Source: Siphonodentalium dalli (taxonomy: Eukaryota > Mollusca > Scaphopoda > Gadilida > Siphonodentaliidae). From it: a stretch of 64,000 nucleotides of DNA. Where the stretch lies: contig CP136069.1 of assembly GCA_032622095.1 (NCBI GenBank), positions 183,323,122-183,387,121 of the forward strand. Direction: 5' to 3'. The first letter of the stretch is position 1. Each line of letters starts with the position of its first letter. The notes under the pieces were generated by a model that worked only from the letters and a program-made list of their open reading frames with translations, had not been told where the DNA came from and ran no database searches. This document shows, one piece after another, positions 1-11,720 of this stretch. The position numbers and the translations under genes are program-made.

Positions 1-77
1 TTGTTCGGTTGTCTCGCTAGCATGAATTGGATAGCACTAGATGGGATGTTACTTCCAAAAAAACAAAAACAAATATG

Positions 78-97
78 GGGGGGGGGGGGGGGGGGGG
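78..97. repeat. poly-G tract
   Basis: An uninterrupted run of about 20 G follows a short A-rich stretch. Homopolymers of this kind recur through the window (for example near 34620, 51450, 51820 and 57475), so the exact length may be a sequencing estimate. Confidence 0.8.
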
Positions 98-239
98 TGT
101 CCAAGTGAGAGCAATGTCGGAATCTGACTTTATGATCTCTTTCACGTAACAAAATCATAGCTGATTAATAAAGAGTTCACATGTGAAATCTCTTTCGGAA
201 GAGTATATGTATACAAATGTATGTAACTCTGGTGAAATA

Positions 240-620
240 TAATTTTTAAAATTAAAATTAGTTTTTCCTCAAGGGAAGCCCGAAACTGAACTATATGGAT
301 TATTATCCTCGGCCTTGTGTTATCAGGAGGGTTAAAATTTATTGTCCGTTTATTGCCTACTCCGGTCAATCAGCGATCGGATTAGCCCACGCATGAATGC
401 GTCCCGTGCAAATCCCGCGCTCTTAACAATTCATCTAGCCAGTTTTATTTCCAACTTTTAATAATAGATTTGCGAGTCGCGGGGTTGGGAATGGCATCGC
501 CATGGGAGAGATCTATGACAGTTCAGTTTCGGGCTTCCCTTGAGGAAAAACTAATTTCAATTTTAAAAATTATATTTTTCCGCCAAGGAGAAGCCCTTCA
601 ACTGAACTATATGGATTAGA
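240..620. repeat. inverted plus direct repeat around a spacer
   Basis: A segment at about 240-300 (TTTTTCCTCAAGGGAAGCCC followed by a piece ending AACTGAACTATATGGATTA) is found inverted at about 525-575. Its tail is then repeated directly at 590-618. No ORF crosses it. It may be the end of an old foldback element; I cannot assign a family. The stretch 620-780 shows nothing. Confidence 0.6.
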
Positions 621-969
621 ATGCAAGCCCAGAAGGAGGCAACGAGCAATAAATTTAATATTCCAGTTTGACGGGAATGTACTCTTCCAAAACAGATGTC
701 ATGTAAATGTGATTTAGTCATGAATCAGCTTTGATATGTTATGTGAAAGAGCTCATAAATTCAGATTCCAGTATTGCTCAAGCTTGTACCTGCCCCCCCC
801 CTGGTTTTAGGAAGAAACGTCCCAGGCAGTGCCACACCATACGCGCCAGCTAGAAACCGAGCAAGTAGAGACTTCTTCTTCTGCTGCTGACTTCACTGCA
901 TCTTCTTCTCGTTTTCATGTGATGAGAGTGATTTCTGTAGATATCTTCCAAAATAGAAAGCGCTATTGA

Positions 970-1905
970 CAGTATGCGACATCGAGTCGTCCCCACACAG
1001 AACAGCCTCCAAAGGCTCGGGTGCGATTGTCCTGGAGGATTGGTTGCCCGAATCTCTGAGAACGGCACCCCGCCTGCCACGGACTGCTGGTGCAGGACCA
1101 TGGGGCTCGAACTGGTTCATCCCGAGGTAAAGACTGGTACAGTTGTGCAAGTTTGTGTAAGTCAGTTGACACATATCCTGTGATGAAGTTTTGTACAAGA
1201 GATCGACCCATGTCGTTTCCATATGCAAAGCGAGTTCCTTAGGAACGACAGAATCCTGTGATTCTTGCCCATCGTCGTCAAGCCATCAGACGCCATGAAA
1301 AGTATAGGATTAGGAAGCATGTCAGTATCGACCACAGCAACAGAACACCCTGCATCAGGTTGAGATAAGGTACTATAGGGAAGCCCACTCGGGGAATGGC
1401 TCGAACGATGTATAAATGCTCTCGCAGTTGAAGTTAAGGTGCTTTGGCCCACCCAATGCCAGAACGTCAGCAAAAAGATAAAATTAGAAGGATCCATTTG
1501 ACCAGAGAAAACCCCCCCACCGAATCTCCCGAATGCAGGTGGTCCAGACAAGCTGGAATAAACGTCGATGACATACCACTAGGATCCCATGACGGCAGAG
1601 GAGCAGGCCTGGACATATCACGTGGGATGTCGTTTCCAGGGGGAAATGACCGACCCTCGTAATGGGGTGGGCCAGTGCCGTGGGGAAGCGTCAGAAGGCC
1701 TTTTGGCTGGAGCGCATTGAGCGGCACCGGACATCGAGACTTCCCACCCAGAACAGCCTCCAAAGGTGAGTGTGCAGGTGTTCAGGAGGATTAGTTTGCC
1801 CGAATCTCCGAGAAACTGCACGCTGCCACCCAAAGTCTGCTGATGCAGGACCAGGGGGGGCTGACTGGTCCTGCCCGAGGTAAGACTGGTACGTTTGCTC
1901 AAATT
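970..1905. repeat. diverged ~170 bp duplication, copies about 757 bp apart
   Basis: The block at about 973-1150 (CGACATCGAG, CAGAACAGCCTCCAAAGG, TTGCCCGAATCTC, TGCAGGACCA, CCCGAGGTAA, AGACTGGTAC) recurs in the same order at about 1731-1905. The repeats are GC-rich compared with their surroundings. Frames are open on both strands, but neither encodes a domain I recognise and frame is not kept between copies. It could be a duplicated decayed exon or an interspersed repeat. Confidence 0.6.
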
Positions 1906-2289
1906 GTTTAACCATGGACCAACGGGCCCTCATCCAACAATGACAATACCGCATATTGCCGCTTTTATTTCTTGAGCGACCCGCACGGTGTGTGGCCATC
2001 AAAGTCGAATCTCGTCGACTATAAGCAAGACAAGACATTCTGTTGTTATTAGCAAGCGTAATACACAAAACATTTTGTTAGTTAATGCAAAATAATGTTA
2101 ATAAGGTCAATTCCGTTCATTATGTGGCCACGTGGTCTTACCTGCTAGAAATTAAACTGCAGGTAAGATACTGTCACTTCTCGGCGAAGAGGACGATGAG
2201 AACCGATTTCTCCTGTGCAAGAACAGTTTTCTCGGTGCCCTTGCTTACGGTGAGGAGAATGTTTATACGCGTACGGGAAAGTCCTCCGA

Positions 2290-3300
2290 AGGTATCGAAT
2301 TTGATCTGTCTTTTGTGCTAGTAAACCTACATATACCAAATTTAATTTCATTCAGTACACATTTACTAAATTTATCATCCGGAAACCTCAAATTGGCAAA
2401 ATTCTAAGTCAAAAAGGGACATAACTCTGGTGAAAATTGGCGGGCGGAACCCGAATTCAAACTTGACCTGTGTTTTGCTGGGAGAAAGACACATACCAAA
2501 TTTGGTTTTAAATCTGATTAACTCTACTAAAGTTATCATCCGGACACCAACTTTTGGGATTAAACCGAAATTCAACTTGAGCTGTATTTTGATATAAGTA
2601 ATCCACAAAAAAACGGGTTTTGCATATAAATAATCCAAAATCAAGTTATCATCCAAAAATAAAAAAACAGAAGAAAAACTGAATTTTCTGTTGAAAAAGG
2701 GGCATAACTCTGCCAAAAATGGTCGGGCAGAGCCCAAGTTCGAACTTGACCTGTGTTTTGCTGGGAGAAAGCAATATACCAAATTTGGTTTGAATACGAT
2801 TAACTCTACTAAAGTTATCATCCGGAAACCAACTTTCAGGGGTTTTCTAAGTCAAAAAGTCGAAAAAGGGGGCATAACTCTGGTGAAAATTGGAGGACAG
2901 AACCAGAATTTGAACTTGACCTGTCTTTTCTGCTAGTAAACCCACATACCAAATTTAATTTAATTTGGTTCACACTAACTAAATTTATCATCCGGAAACC
3001 TCGAACGCACGGACGTGCTGATTATAATAGTCCTCCGAACCCGTTGGGTCGGCGGACAAAAAAAACTCATGTAAAAATAATTGGACGGAACCCATATTCG
3101 AACTTGGCCTGTATCTTTAGCTGGGAAATACACATACCAACTTTGGTTCAGATAAAATAATCCAAACTGGAGTTATCGATCGGAAACCAAAAATGTTAAC
3201 GGACGGACAGACAGACAGACGGCTAGACAGACAGACGGACGGACGGACAGACTGATTACATAATATGACCTATTTTTCAAAAGGGCGTATAAAAATGGCA
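2290..3300 (+). repeat. ATAACTC/TTATCATCCGG interspersed tandem repeat (copy 1)
   Basis: Several head-to-tail units each run through CATAACTCTG, GAACTTGACCTGTGTTTTGC, CATACCAAATTTGGTTT and AAAGTTATCATCCGGAAACC. A simple GACA/GACG repeat follows at about 3198-3252. A short hairpin (TCCTCCGA with TCGGCGGA) lies near 3030-3055. The frames seen here (for example 2375-2821) are repeat artefacts. A related, more diverged unit continues to about 3480. Confidence 0.8.
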
Positions 3301-3605
3301 AAATGAGTCCGACCGAACTCAAATTCGCAGATGCACAGGTTAATATATGTGCAATGTTTAAAAAACATTACCAGAAAATGACAAAATACAGGCTCTGACA
3401 TGCATGAGGGTCATTAATATAGTCCTCCAATGGAATGTCAGGGGGACAATAAAACTTTCCTAAAGTATGTCACCAGTACTTATGTCATTATACTAATAGA
3501 GCTCAAGTTCATCCCCTTTGACGGAGGATTGTCATGCTGGAAAGCTTGTGTAACTGCAATAAAATAGTTTCTGTTGTTAAGGTAGTGAGTAAATGGATAT
3601 CTTAC

Positions 3606-3662
3606 CATTATATTCTTCAATGGATATACTGTAGGCTTCAGAACCATCCTCTAATTCGCGCA
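3606..3662 (-). CDS. short coding exon, candidate collagen-like gene (most 3' exon seen)
   Basis: Read on the minus strand, an acceptor (ATTTCCAG) precedes 57 nt that end at a strong donor (AATG/GTAAG). Two nucleotides complete the preceding codon and one is left over. The open frame is R-E-L-E-D-G-S-E-A-Y-S-I-S-I-E-E-Y-N. The other two frames contain stops. Phase (2 nt in, 1 nt out) is the same as in the exon at 4915-4962, and both share the flanking intron string TTAGTTACATGTAC. The two exons therefore look like tandem duplicates encoding acidic segments with a D-G core. No known domain is recognised. This could be a chance splice-bounded frame, but paired structure and phase argue against it. 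Confidence 0.5.
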
Positions 3663-3799
3663 CTGGAAATATACAACATGTTAGTTACATGTACCACCAA
3701 TCGAGCATGATGACGTATGTGGTAGTATGTATGCGTTCATGCACATAAAAGACACAATGAACAATTGTAATGAATATCAAGCAAAGGTTAGAATAGGAT

Positions 3800-4650
3800 A
3801 AGATAATTTTATTTACAATATACCCACATGGAAATTACAATTACGAATAAATATTATAGAATATAAACGATATCTTATTTTTTTATAACAATATCTTATT
3901 TCGTTTTAACGATATCTTATTTTGTTGTAATGAAATCTTGTTTCATTAGAACAAGATCTTATTTTGATCTGCTGAAATCTTATTTAGTGGATAACGGGTC
4001 CGCCGTCGCCCAGTAACAGGTATTTACCACAGTATATTCGCCCTGTACCTTTCCGAAATCACAAAACACCACACTGTTATCCCCATTCTAATTCTCTTCG
4101 AACTTAAAACGTTATTTCGACACACACATGCCTTGTAATTATCGATGAAATGTGCAGACATAGAAAACAATGGAAAATTGTTTACTCAATGAGATGTATT
4201 TCGCGGTTTCATGTCAATAAATTTTGTCAAATGATATCGAAACAATGATATTGATGGGATATAACGGTGTTGTGTTTTGTGTTTTATGAAACTATATACA
4301 GGGCGGCGAATGTACTGACTGTCAAATTTCGACAAAAGCGATGCCGCTGGTTTGTTTATATAGCAACGAGGTAGTAACAGAAGTTAGTAGACCGGGCGAC
4401 AACGCTATACATCTACTCTGTAACGTCGCGGGCATGTACTGCGTAAGGGTGACGTCTTGGATAGACACGGAACGGAGCTGGATTGGGCATGGACGAGATT
4501 AGGAATTCAGCTGACAGCAATATTGGTGCGTAGGAATATCTAAAATCAAAGCAGTGAACCTGACTATACATTGCGACAGGTTATCGATGAATATATTTCA
4601 TTATATCGATATCTTATTTCGCTAATTTTGTTATAATGAAAAAAAATAAA
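3800..4650. repeat. element with subterminal TATCTTATTTCG repeats
   Basis: About six imperfect 20-22 bp units of the form ATCTTATTTNGTTNTAACGAT lie at 3865-3985. A similar string (TCGATATCTTATTTCG) recurs near 4605-4622. Repeated subterminal motifs around a unique middle suggest a non-autonomous DNA transposon, but I could not fix its ends or a target duplication. Confidence 0.4.
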
Positions 4651-4914
4651 AAATAATTCACTTGTCACCTCCTGGAGTCCGTGTAATATTCACACATTAC
4701 AGATATATGATAAGAGATCACATATTTTGAAATTAATTACGAGTACATATGGACATGTTGGTAAAAACATACCAACAAATTTTGTTTTTCTTTTATTTTT
4801 TTTCTTACTTTTTATTATCATAATATCAAAAATAGAAATAAATGTCCACTGCCAACCATTTATTTCAATGTGGCGATGCCTGAGAAACAATTAATTAATT
4901 TTCTATGGCCTTAC

Positions 4915-4962
4915 CATTAAGTATATCTTCAATGTAAACTACACAACCATCGTCTTTGTTGG
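4915..4962 (-). CDS. short coding exon, candidate collagen-like gene
   Basis: On the minus strand ATTTTCAG precedes 48 nt ending AATG/GTAAGG. With 2 nt in and 1 nt out, the frame reads N-K-D-D-G-C-V-V-Y-I-E-D-I-L-N. The sequence and phase match the duplicated exon at 3606-3662. Splicing from 12821 (which leaves one G) gives an in-frame Ala codon, and splicing to 3662 gives Val, so the chain stays open. The function of the segment is unknown. Confidence 0.5.
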
Positions 4963-5309
4963 CTGAAAATACACAACATATTAGTTACATGTACTACCTA
5001 TCAAGCACTATGATGTATACAATAATGAATATCAAGCAAGGCTGAGAGCAATTGGTGAGTATGTACAACAATTTTCTAAACAAAATTCGAAGAAAAAAAA
5101 AATTTCTCATTAATTTCATGCTGAGACTATTGTTGTTCCGCAGTCTTAAATATCACACTTGTGGTAGGAAGGTATCCTAAAATGTTTCCATTTGCCTTAG
5201 ATTGAATAGACTTGATGATGATCAAGTCTATTCAGCAAACCTGAAAATTGTATGTCTAACATTTGCAGAATGAGGTCTCCAGAGAGTGAATTTAGTGATG
5301 CTATCCCAC

Positions 5310-7570
5310 ATCCCAACCTCAAAAATGACTCGTTCCCATCTACATGTCATTGTTAACATCCATAACAAATTTTATGATGATCCGACCAAAGGTACGACCT
5401 GTAGCCCGTGCTAAAGGATTTAGTCATGCAAAGAGTAAAATCCAAGATGGCGATCAGACGAACAGTACGGCCTGTAGCCCGTGCTAATGGATTTAATTTT
5501 GAAATCCAAGATGGTCGCGTTTTTTTTTCAGAATGACCCCAAAATGAATCATTCAGGTCTAAATGTTGATGTCAACAGCTATGACAAATTTCATAATGAT
5601 CCGATCAAAGGTACGACCTGTAGCCTGTATTGTTGACGCATCACGCACACACGTACGACGGACGACAAAGCCATGGCAATAGCTCAAACTTTACAAAGTA
5701 AAGTTGAGCTAATAATTACAAATATCATGATGATCAGATAAACAGTATGGTCTGTAGCCCATGCTAATGGATTGAATTTTTAAATCCAAGATGGCCGCTG
5801 GCAGCCATATTTTTTTGCCAAATGAACCCAAAATGACTCGTTCCCATTTACATCCATGACAAATTTCATGATGATCCAACCAAAGATACGACCTGTAGCC
5901 TGTGCCAAAAGATTTAGTCATGCAAAGAGTAATATCCAAGATGGCTACCGGCAGCCATGTTTTATGGCCGAATGACCCCAAAATGACTCGTTTCCCATCT
6001 ACATGTCAATATTAACTTCCACGACCAATTTCATGATGATCAGGCAAACACTCCGGCCTGTAGTCTGTGCTAACGGATTGAATTTTAAATTCCAAGATGG
6101 CCGCTGGCGGCCATGTTTTTTTTCAGAATGACCCCAAAATGAATCATTCCGGTCTAAATGTTGATGTCAACAGCTATGACATATTTCATAATGATACGAT
6201 CAAAGGTACGACCTGTAGTCTGTATTGTTGACGTATCACGCACACACGGACGACAAAGCCATGGCAATAGCTCAAACTTTACAAAGTAAAGTTGAGCTAA
6301 TAATGACAAATATCATGATGATCAGATAAACAGTATGGTCTGTAGCCCATGCTAATGGATTGAGTTTTGAAATCCAAGATGGCCACTGGCAGCCATCTTT
6401 TTTTGCCAAATGAACCCAAAATGACTCGTTCCCATTTACATGTCAATGTTAACATCCATGACAAATTTCATGATGATCCAACCAAAGATACGACCTGTAG
6501 CCTGTGCCAAAAGATTTAGTCATGTCATTAAAAAGTAAAATCCAAGATGGCTGCTAGTGGCTATGTTTTATGGCCAAAGAGCTCCAAAATGACTCGTTTA
6601 CATCAACATGTGAATATTAACATACATAACCAATTTCATGATGATAAGACGAACACTCCGGCCTGTAGCCCGAACTAATGGAATTTTGAAATCCAAGATG
6701 GCCGATGGTGGCCATGTATTTTTGCCGAATGATCCCAAAATGATTCGTTCCCATCTACATGTCAATGTCAACAGCCGTTACAAATTTCATAATGATCCGA
6801 CCAACGGAACGACTTGTAGCCCGTGCCAAATGATTTCATCATTTAAAGAGTAAAATCCAAGACGGCTGCTGGCGGCCATGTATTATGGCCAAATGACCCC
6901 AATATGACTCGTTCCCATCTATATGTCAATATTAACATCCATGACAAATTTCATAATGATCAGATGAACACTCTGGACTGTAGACTGTACTAATGGATTG
7001 AATTTTAAATTCCAAGATGGCCACTGGCAGCCATATCTTTTTGCCGAATAATGCCAAAATGACTCGTTTTCATATACATATCAATATTAACAGCCATGAC
7101 AAATTTCAAAATGATCTGACGAAAGATACGACTTGTAGCCCGTGCCAAAGGATTTAGTCATGCAAAGAGTAAAATCCAAGATGGCTACCAGCGGCCATCT
7201 TTTATGGCCGACTGACCCCAAAATGACTCGTTCCCATCTACATGTCAATATTAACATCCATGACAAATTTCATGATGATCAGACAAACAGTATGACCTGT
7301 AGCCCAGGCTAATGGATTGAATTTTCAAATCCAAAATGGCCACTGGCAGCCATGTTTTTTTGCCGAATGACCCCAAAATGACTCGATCCCATCTACATGT
7401 CAATGTCAACAGCTGTGACAAATTTCATAATGATCCGACCAAAGGTACGGGCTGTAGCCCGTGCTAAAGGAAATTGTTGACGAATCACACACGCACACAC
7501 ACACGGACGCCGGATACCAAGGCATGACAATAGCTCAAACTTTACAAAGTAAAATTGAGCTAAAAAGGAG
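5310..7570 (+). mobile_element. tandem-core elements (AAGATGGC family), about three joined copies
   Basis: Monomers of about 140-165 bp contain AATCCAAGATGGCCGCTGG, CAAAATGACTCGTTCCCATC, ACATGTCAAT, CATGACAAATTTCAT and ACGACCTGTAGCC. Three 3' termini are visible at about 5680-5714, 6267-6302 and 7529-7565. Each has a CACACACGGACG stretch followed by a hairpin TAGCTCAAACTTT...AAAGTTGAGCTA. This plan, a tandem-repeat core with a 3' terminal hairpin and no coding capacity, resembles the bivalve pearl elements and Helentron-associated non-autonomous elements. That family assignment is inference. Confidence 0.75.
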
Positions 7571-7821
7571 ATTAGTGAAAATATGCTTAATAACAAAAAA
7601 TTCTGGGCCATTGTCATCAAGACTGATCGACTAATGTCAGAAAAACATTTCCTCCATTGTGCATGTAAAAGGCCACAAAGATGGAGAACTCTCTGACATT
7701 ATCTCCCAATTGATTAACATATACTTGAGTTATATCCACCCAAAGGAACACATGTAGAACTCATCAATGACCATACAATAATCCTATATATAAACAAGGG
7801 GTACACATCTAAGATGCTTTT

Positions 7822-8372
7822 GTCGAGTTTTTTGGCAGTCGAACCAAACTTCTGCCAATAAGGTGCACAACTCCAGGAAAAAAAGTCGGACGGTGGTATA
7901 TTATTGCAATAGACCTATATACCAAATATCAATTGAATCCGTTAATATTTCATTGAGTTATCACACTAACGGTGATAAAATTGTTATTGAAATAGACAAA
8001 CTAAGACACATAACTCTGGAAAAAAATTTGGACAAACCTGGTTTTCGAACTCATCCGAGATATTGTTGCAAGAGACTCATATACCAAATATTGTTTAAAT
8101 CGGTTAATATTTCATCGAGTTATTGCGCCATACGGTGATAAAATTGCTAAAAATAGATAAACTAAGACCCATAACTCCGGGAAAAAAATTTGGACAAACC
8201 TGGTTTTCGAACTCGTCCGAGATATTGTTGCAAGTGTTGAAGTCTGTTAATATTTCATCGAGTTATCGCGCTAACAGTGATAAAATTGCTAAAAAAATAG
8301 ACAAACTGACCCATAACTCCGCCAACCGTCCCTCGTCAAACCATAAGTCAAGTTTTTGAAAAACTCGACTAA
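7822..8372 (+). mobile_element. second tandem-core element with inverted ends
   Basis: Three units of about 150 bp share TTAATATTTCATCGAGTTAT and GATAAAATTGCTAAAAATAG (starts near 7937, 8098, 8244). The array is bracketed by GTCGAGTTTTTTGG at 7823 and its complement-like GAAAAACTCGAC at about 8357-8368. The architecture matches the AAGATGGC family but the sequence is unrelated. The frames at 7863-8359 are repeat artefacts. Confidence 0.6.
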
Positions 8373-8385
8373 TAAACACCACACA

Positions 8386-9167
8386 AATGACAATGTACCC
8401 ACTCGCTTTATACACATACACCTCACCCATGACCATACAACCAGACTTGGGTTTAACCATACGCCCCACACATGACTATACAGCCATGTGTCACCACGCA
8501 GGTACACCAGGTATACTCCTACACTTAACACATGACGTCACTTCCTGTATACATATTCACCACATTCATGATCATAGTCACTTCTTGTATCCTTATTCGC
8601 CTCATCAATGGCCATACAATCTCCCTGTATATTTATTTGCCACATCCATGATCATATAGCCACTTTAGAAATACATATACACTGCAACCATAACCATAGA
8701 GTAGCTAGTGACCACACAATCACTCATATACATCTCACCATGGACACACCACCCATCACCATATCACCACTCCTTCGCGTCATTCATGACCATACATATA
8801 GAGTAACTCCAGGTGTATATAAACACCTCACCAATTATCGTATATATATAGATATAGCAATATAACGCACAGCACCTCACCATTGGCCATGCAGTCACTC
8901 CCTGTATACCTATTTTTCACCCCCATGACTATAGACCCACTCAAGATAAACATATACACCCCACTCGTGACCATAGTCACTCCAGGTAGACATATACACC
9001 TCTCAAATGGATATACCAATACCCCGCAGTATGACCATTTGTACACTCCAGATTTGCATATGCACCACACCATGACAATTCAGCCACTCATACACCCCAT
9101 CCATGATCATACAGTTACTCCTGTGTACATATACAATACAGCCATGGCAAAGATGCATATATATCAC
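8386..9167 (+). repeat. minisatellite, CATGACCATACAGTCACTCC type (left part)
   Basis: Degenerate units of about 40-50 bp repeat the order CATGACCATACA, CACTCCTGTATA, CATATACACCTC. The array continues after the hAT insertion at 10086-10530, so the two parts were once one array. Reading frames in it are low-complexity artefacts. Confidence 0.8.
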
Positions 9168-9175
9168 ATATACAC

Positions 9176-10077
9176 TAGAGGTGCCACGATTATTGATTTT
9201 GATAATCGATAATCGGTTGTCAATAATCGACTATAATCGATTAATCGTACCTAATAACTTCAGTGGAAGATTTCCGTAATATGGCCTATTGGCTGGGGGC
9301 TGGTTAAATGCACTGTTGCTGATTGTGGCATCGGCTGATGTAATTATTTACATTAATAAAGTGCATCATAAACCACTGTTAATGACCAATGAACACAATG
9401 TATTGAATACCACCACAGTTCTCGGTGATGATATGATTATAATATTTGTGAGTTCATTTGAACGAACGTTGCGATTGATTTCAGTTACGAATAGCCAAAC
9501 ATACATATAAAATATAAAACAATATAAAGTAGGAAAGTTAGAAACTATAAGTTTCATCAAACATCCAGTGCGTGGTTAACAATCACAAACGTGTGCCCCC
9601 ACCCGCAAATTACAGGACTTAGAACAAGTTAAGTATGATACACGATAACCTGTATTAGTAACATCTAAGGTGACAGTCGGCACATTTCAAAGCCATAGTG
9701 CCATAGTTTAAATTTATATACAACGACGTCGCCATAAGTTCAAAGCTGCAGTGCCACCGATTTGTAGAATATACAATGGGCCGAAGAGTAACCATGTCGC
9801 ATCATCAAATGAACTGCCGACTCGTGCCGAGTGTTTGCAACATAAGTTAGTAGTACTCATGTTGTCGGAATCTCTTTGATTAAATTGATATGCGATCAGA
9901 GGTTGTTAACCCTTCGGTTGTAGATTACACTGTGTAAAAGAAACACCATATTCAATAATACCCGGCATTTTCCGACGTCTGAAATAAATAACGCAGATTA
10001 ATCGACTATGGACATGGTAATCGATTATCGGCTTTATCAACGGTTCATCGATTATACGATTAATCGTGGCACCCCTA
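9176..10077. mobile_element. hAT-type non-autonomous DNA transposon, 902 bp
   Basis: The element begins TAGAGGTGCCACGATTA and ends TAATCGTGGCACCCCTA, inverted with one mismatch in 17. It is flanked by a perfect 8 bp duplication, ATATACAC at 9168-9175 and 10078-10085. An 8 bp duplication and a GGGGTGCC-like terminus are typical of hAT elements. The ends are rich in AATCGATTAATCG palindromes. No transposase frame remains. It sits inside the minisatellite. Confidence 0.88.
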
Positions 10078-10085
10078 ATATACAC

Positions 10086-10530
10086 CCATGACCACAAGGG
10101 CACTTCATATACACCCGCACGCCTGCCAGTGGCCATCCAGCTTCATGTCCAGGTATGCATATACACTTCAACAATCATGACCATGCAATCATTCCATGTA
10201 CACCCATATACATTACACATAAGAATATAACAACTCCCTATTTATTCATACACACTACACATATGTATTCAAATGGACCCATCCATGACAATACTCACCC
10301 AATGCACACATGACCATACACTCATATACATAAACAACACACAGATGAACATGTAGATACTATTATTATACCCATACACAACTTCAATGACCATACAGCC
10401 AATCCCGGTATAGCTATATATTAACCTCACACATGACCACACAGTCACTCCTATACATCTCGCCATGGACACACCACCCATCAACATATAGCCACTACTT
10501 CGCATCATTCATGACCATACAATTCACTCA
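10086..10530 (+). repeat. minisatellite (right part)
   Basis: Continuation of the 8386-9167 array with the same CATGACCATACA, CACTCC and CATATACAC words. From 10530 to 11240 I see no gene or recognisable repeat; a 91-codon plus-strand frame at 10833-11108 has no recognisable domain. Confidence 0.7.
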
Positions 10531-11251
10531 CTACAATACGCATTCATTCCCATGCTGCCATTTTGACATGTACTTTATATTAATTTGATTCTAATGGGCG
10601 AGAGTAGCCACATAATATGGTCCCACTCAGTTCTGTTTCAAGGTTCTACCATTTCTATTTGAAAATATGGCAAAATCCCAAAAGATGTTTTGGCAAAAAT
10701 TTCCATACTGCATCATTTATAAATGAATTTGTCATGCATTAGAATGTACTGAGACAACCTGAAAGAATCATTTAGTAGTCAGTGGATTAAGTAGCAAGTT
10801 TAATAACCAAGTGAGTCACAGTTTGCTACCTTTTGGGAACAGAGAATAATGTTCGGGATATATGTAAAACAAATAAACTTTTTTTAACCAAATCTGGTTG
10901 CCATTTTGCAAGCCATCTTGAGTCATTTTGTCTAAAAACACATCAGAGTGACGCATTTAAGACAGATCAAAACAATAAACATTTTAATACAAAATATAAT
11001 TCCATTATACCTGAAAATGGTCCAAACCTGAAACCGATTTTGATGTCAACTTTGTGTGAAAAATCCAATAATTCTGGTAATTTCAGTGGTTACAATAGTA
11101 ACACTTAACAAACGTGCATCAGAAATGTTAGAATTAAATGTATTTAAGATAGAATAGCCAATATTGTTACCCAATAGTAGAGTTTAACTTCGTAAATCAT
11201 TGGGATTTAGAATTATCTGGTTAACCCCAAATTCGCGTTTGTAACGCCACA

Positions 11252-11390
11252 ACGAACTGTTGCCCACCTTGAATGAACTGTTGCCCGGTTTGCAATCACG
11301 GTCAGCTTTCGTGACGTCGCGAGTGAACTGTTGCCCGACCCGAGCGAACTGTTGACTGGCCCGAACGAACTTTTACATGGTTTGCAATTT
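11252..11390 (+). repeat. repeated GAACTGTTGCCC motif
   Basis: The 12-mer GAACTGTTGCCC or close variants occurs about five times within 140 bp at irregular spacing. It occurs again at about 11616 in the arm and loop of the long hairpin just downstream, linking the two as one repeat structure. Confidence 0.65.
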
Positions 11391-11546
11391 CCGTGATGTT
11401 TCGGCTAATTTCCGGTTTCGTTTTTTAATTATACCGGATTTCCGCATTGTCACTATCACGCTCGAAAAACAACACAATTACACTATTAAAGAGTGTGATT
11501 AATTAGCAATGACCTGATTATATACAAGTAAATGTATTGGGTAACA

Positions 11547-11720
11547 AAGCAATTATTTCATGTGTCTTTTGGGAACAGGCAAAATTGTTGTCCCTCGGTA
11601 TCAGGAATGACTATCGAACTGTTGCCCTCGGCCCTGGGTAACAGTTCGATCGATAGTCATTCCTGATACCGAGGGACAACAATTTTGCCTGTTCCCAAAA
11701 GACACATGAAATAATTGCTT
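11547..11720. repeat. long near-perfect inverted repeat (hairpin)
   Basis: The arm at 11547-11623 is complementary along its whole length to about 11640-11720, except for a 4 bp CGAT insertion in the right arm. The loop is about 16-20 nt. The arms include CCCAAAAGACACATGAAATA. There is no coding sign. It may be a recent snap-back element or a hairpin RNA source; only the pairing is seen. From 11720 to 12800 I see nothing else identifiable. Confidence 0.85.

Noticed and set aside
2149-2172. Facing CTTACCTGC and GCAGGTAAG considered as splice donors on both strands
   Set aside because: It is a 9 bp inverted repeat with no exon on either strand.
8386-10530. Regularly repeated units considered as a CRISPR-like array
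   Set aside because: Units are degenerate and contiguous without unique spacers; the context is eukaryotic, so it is a minisatellite.
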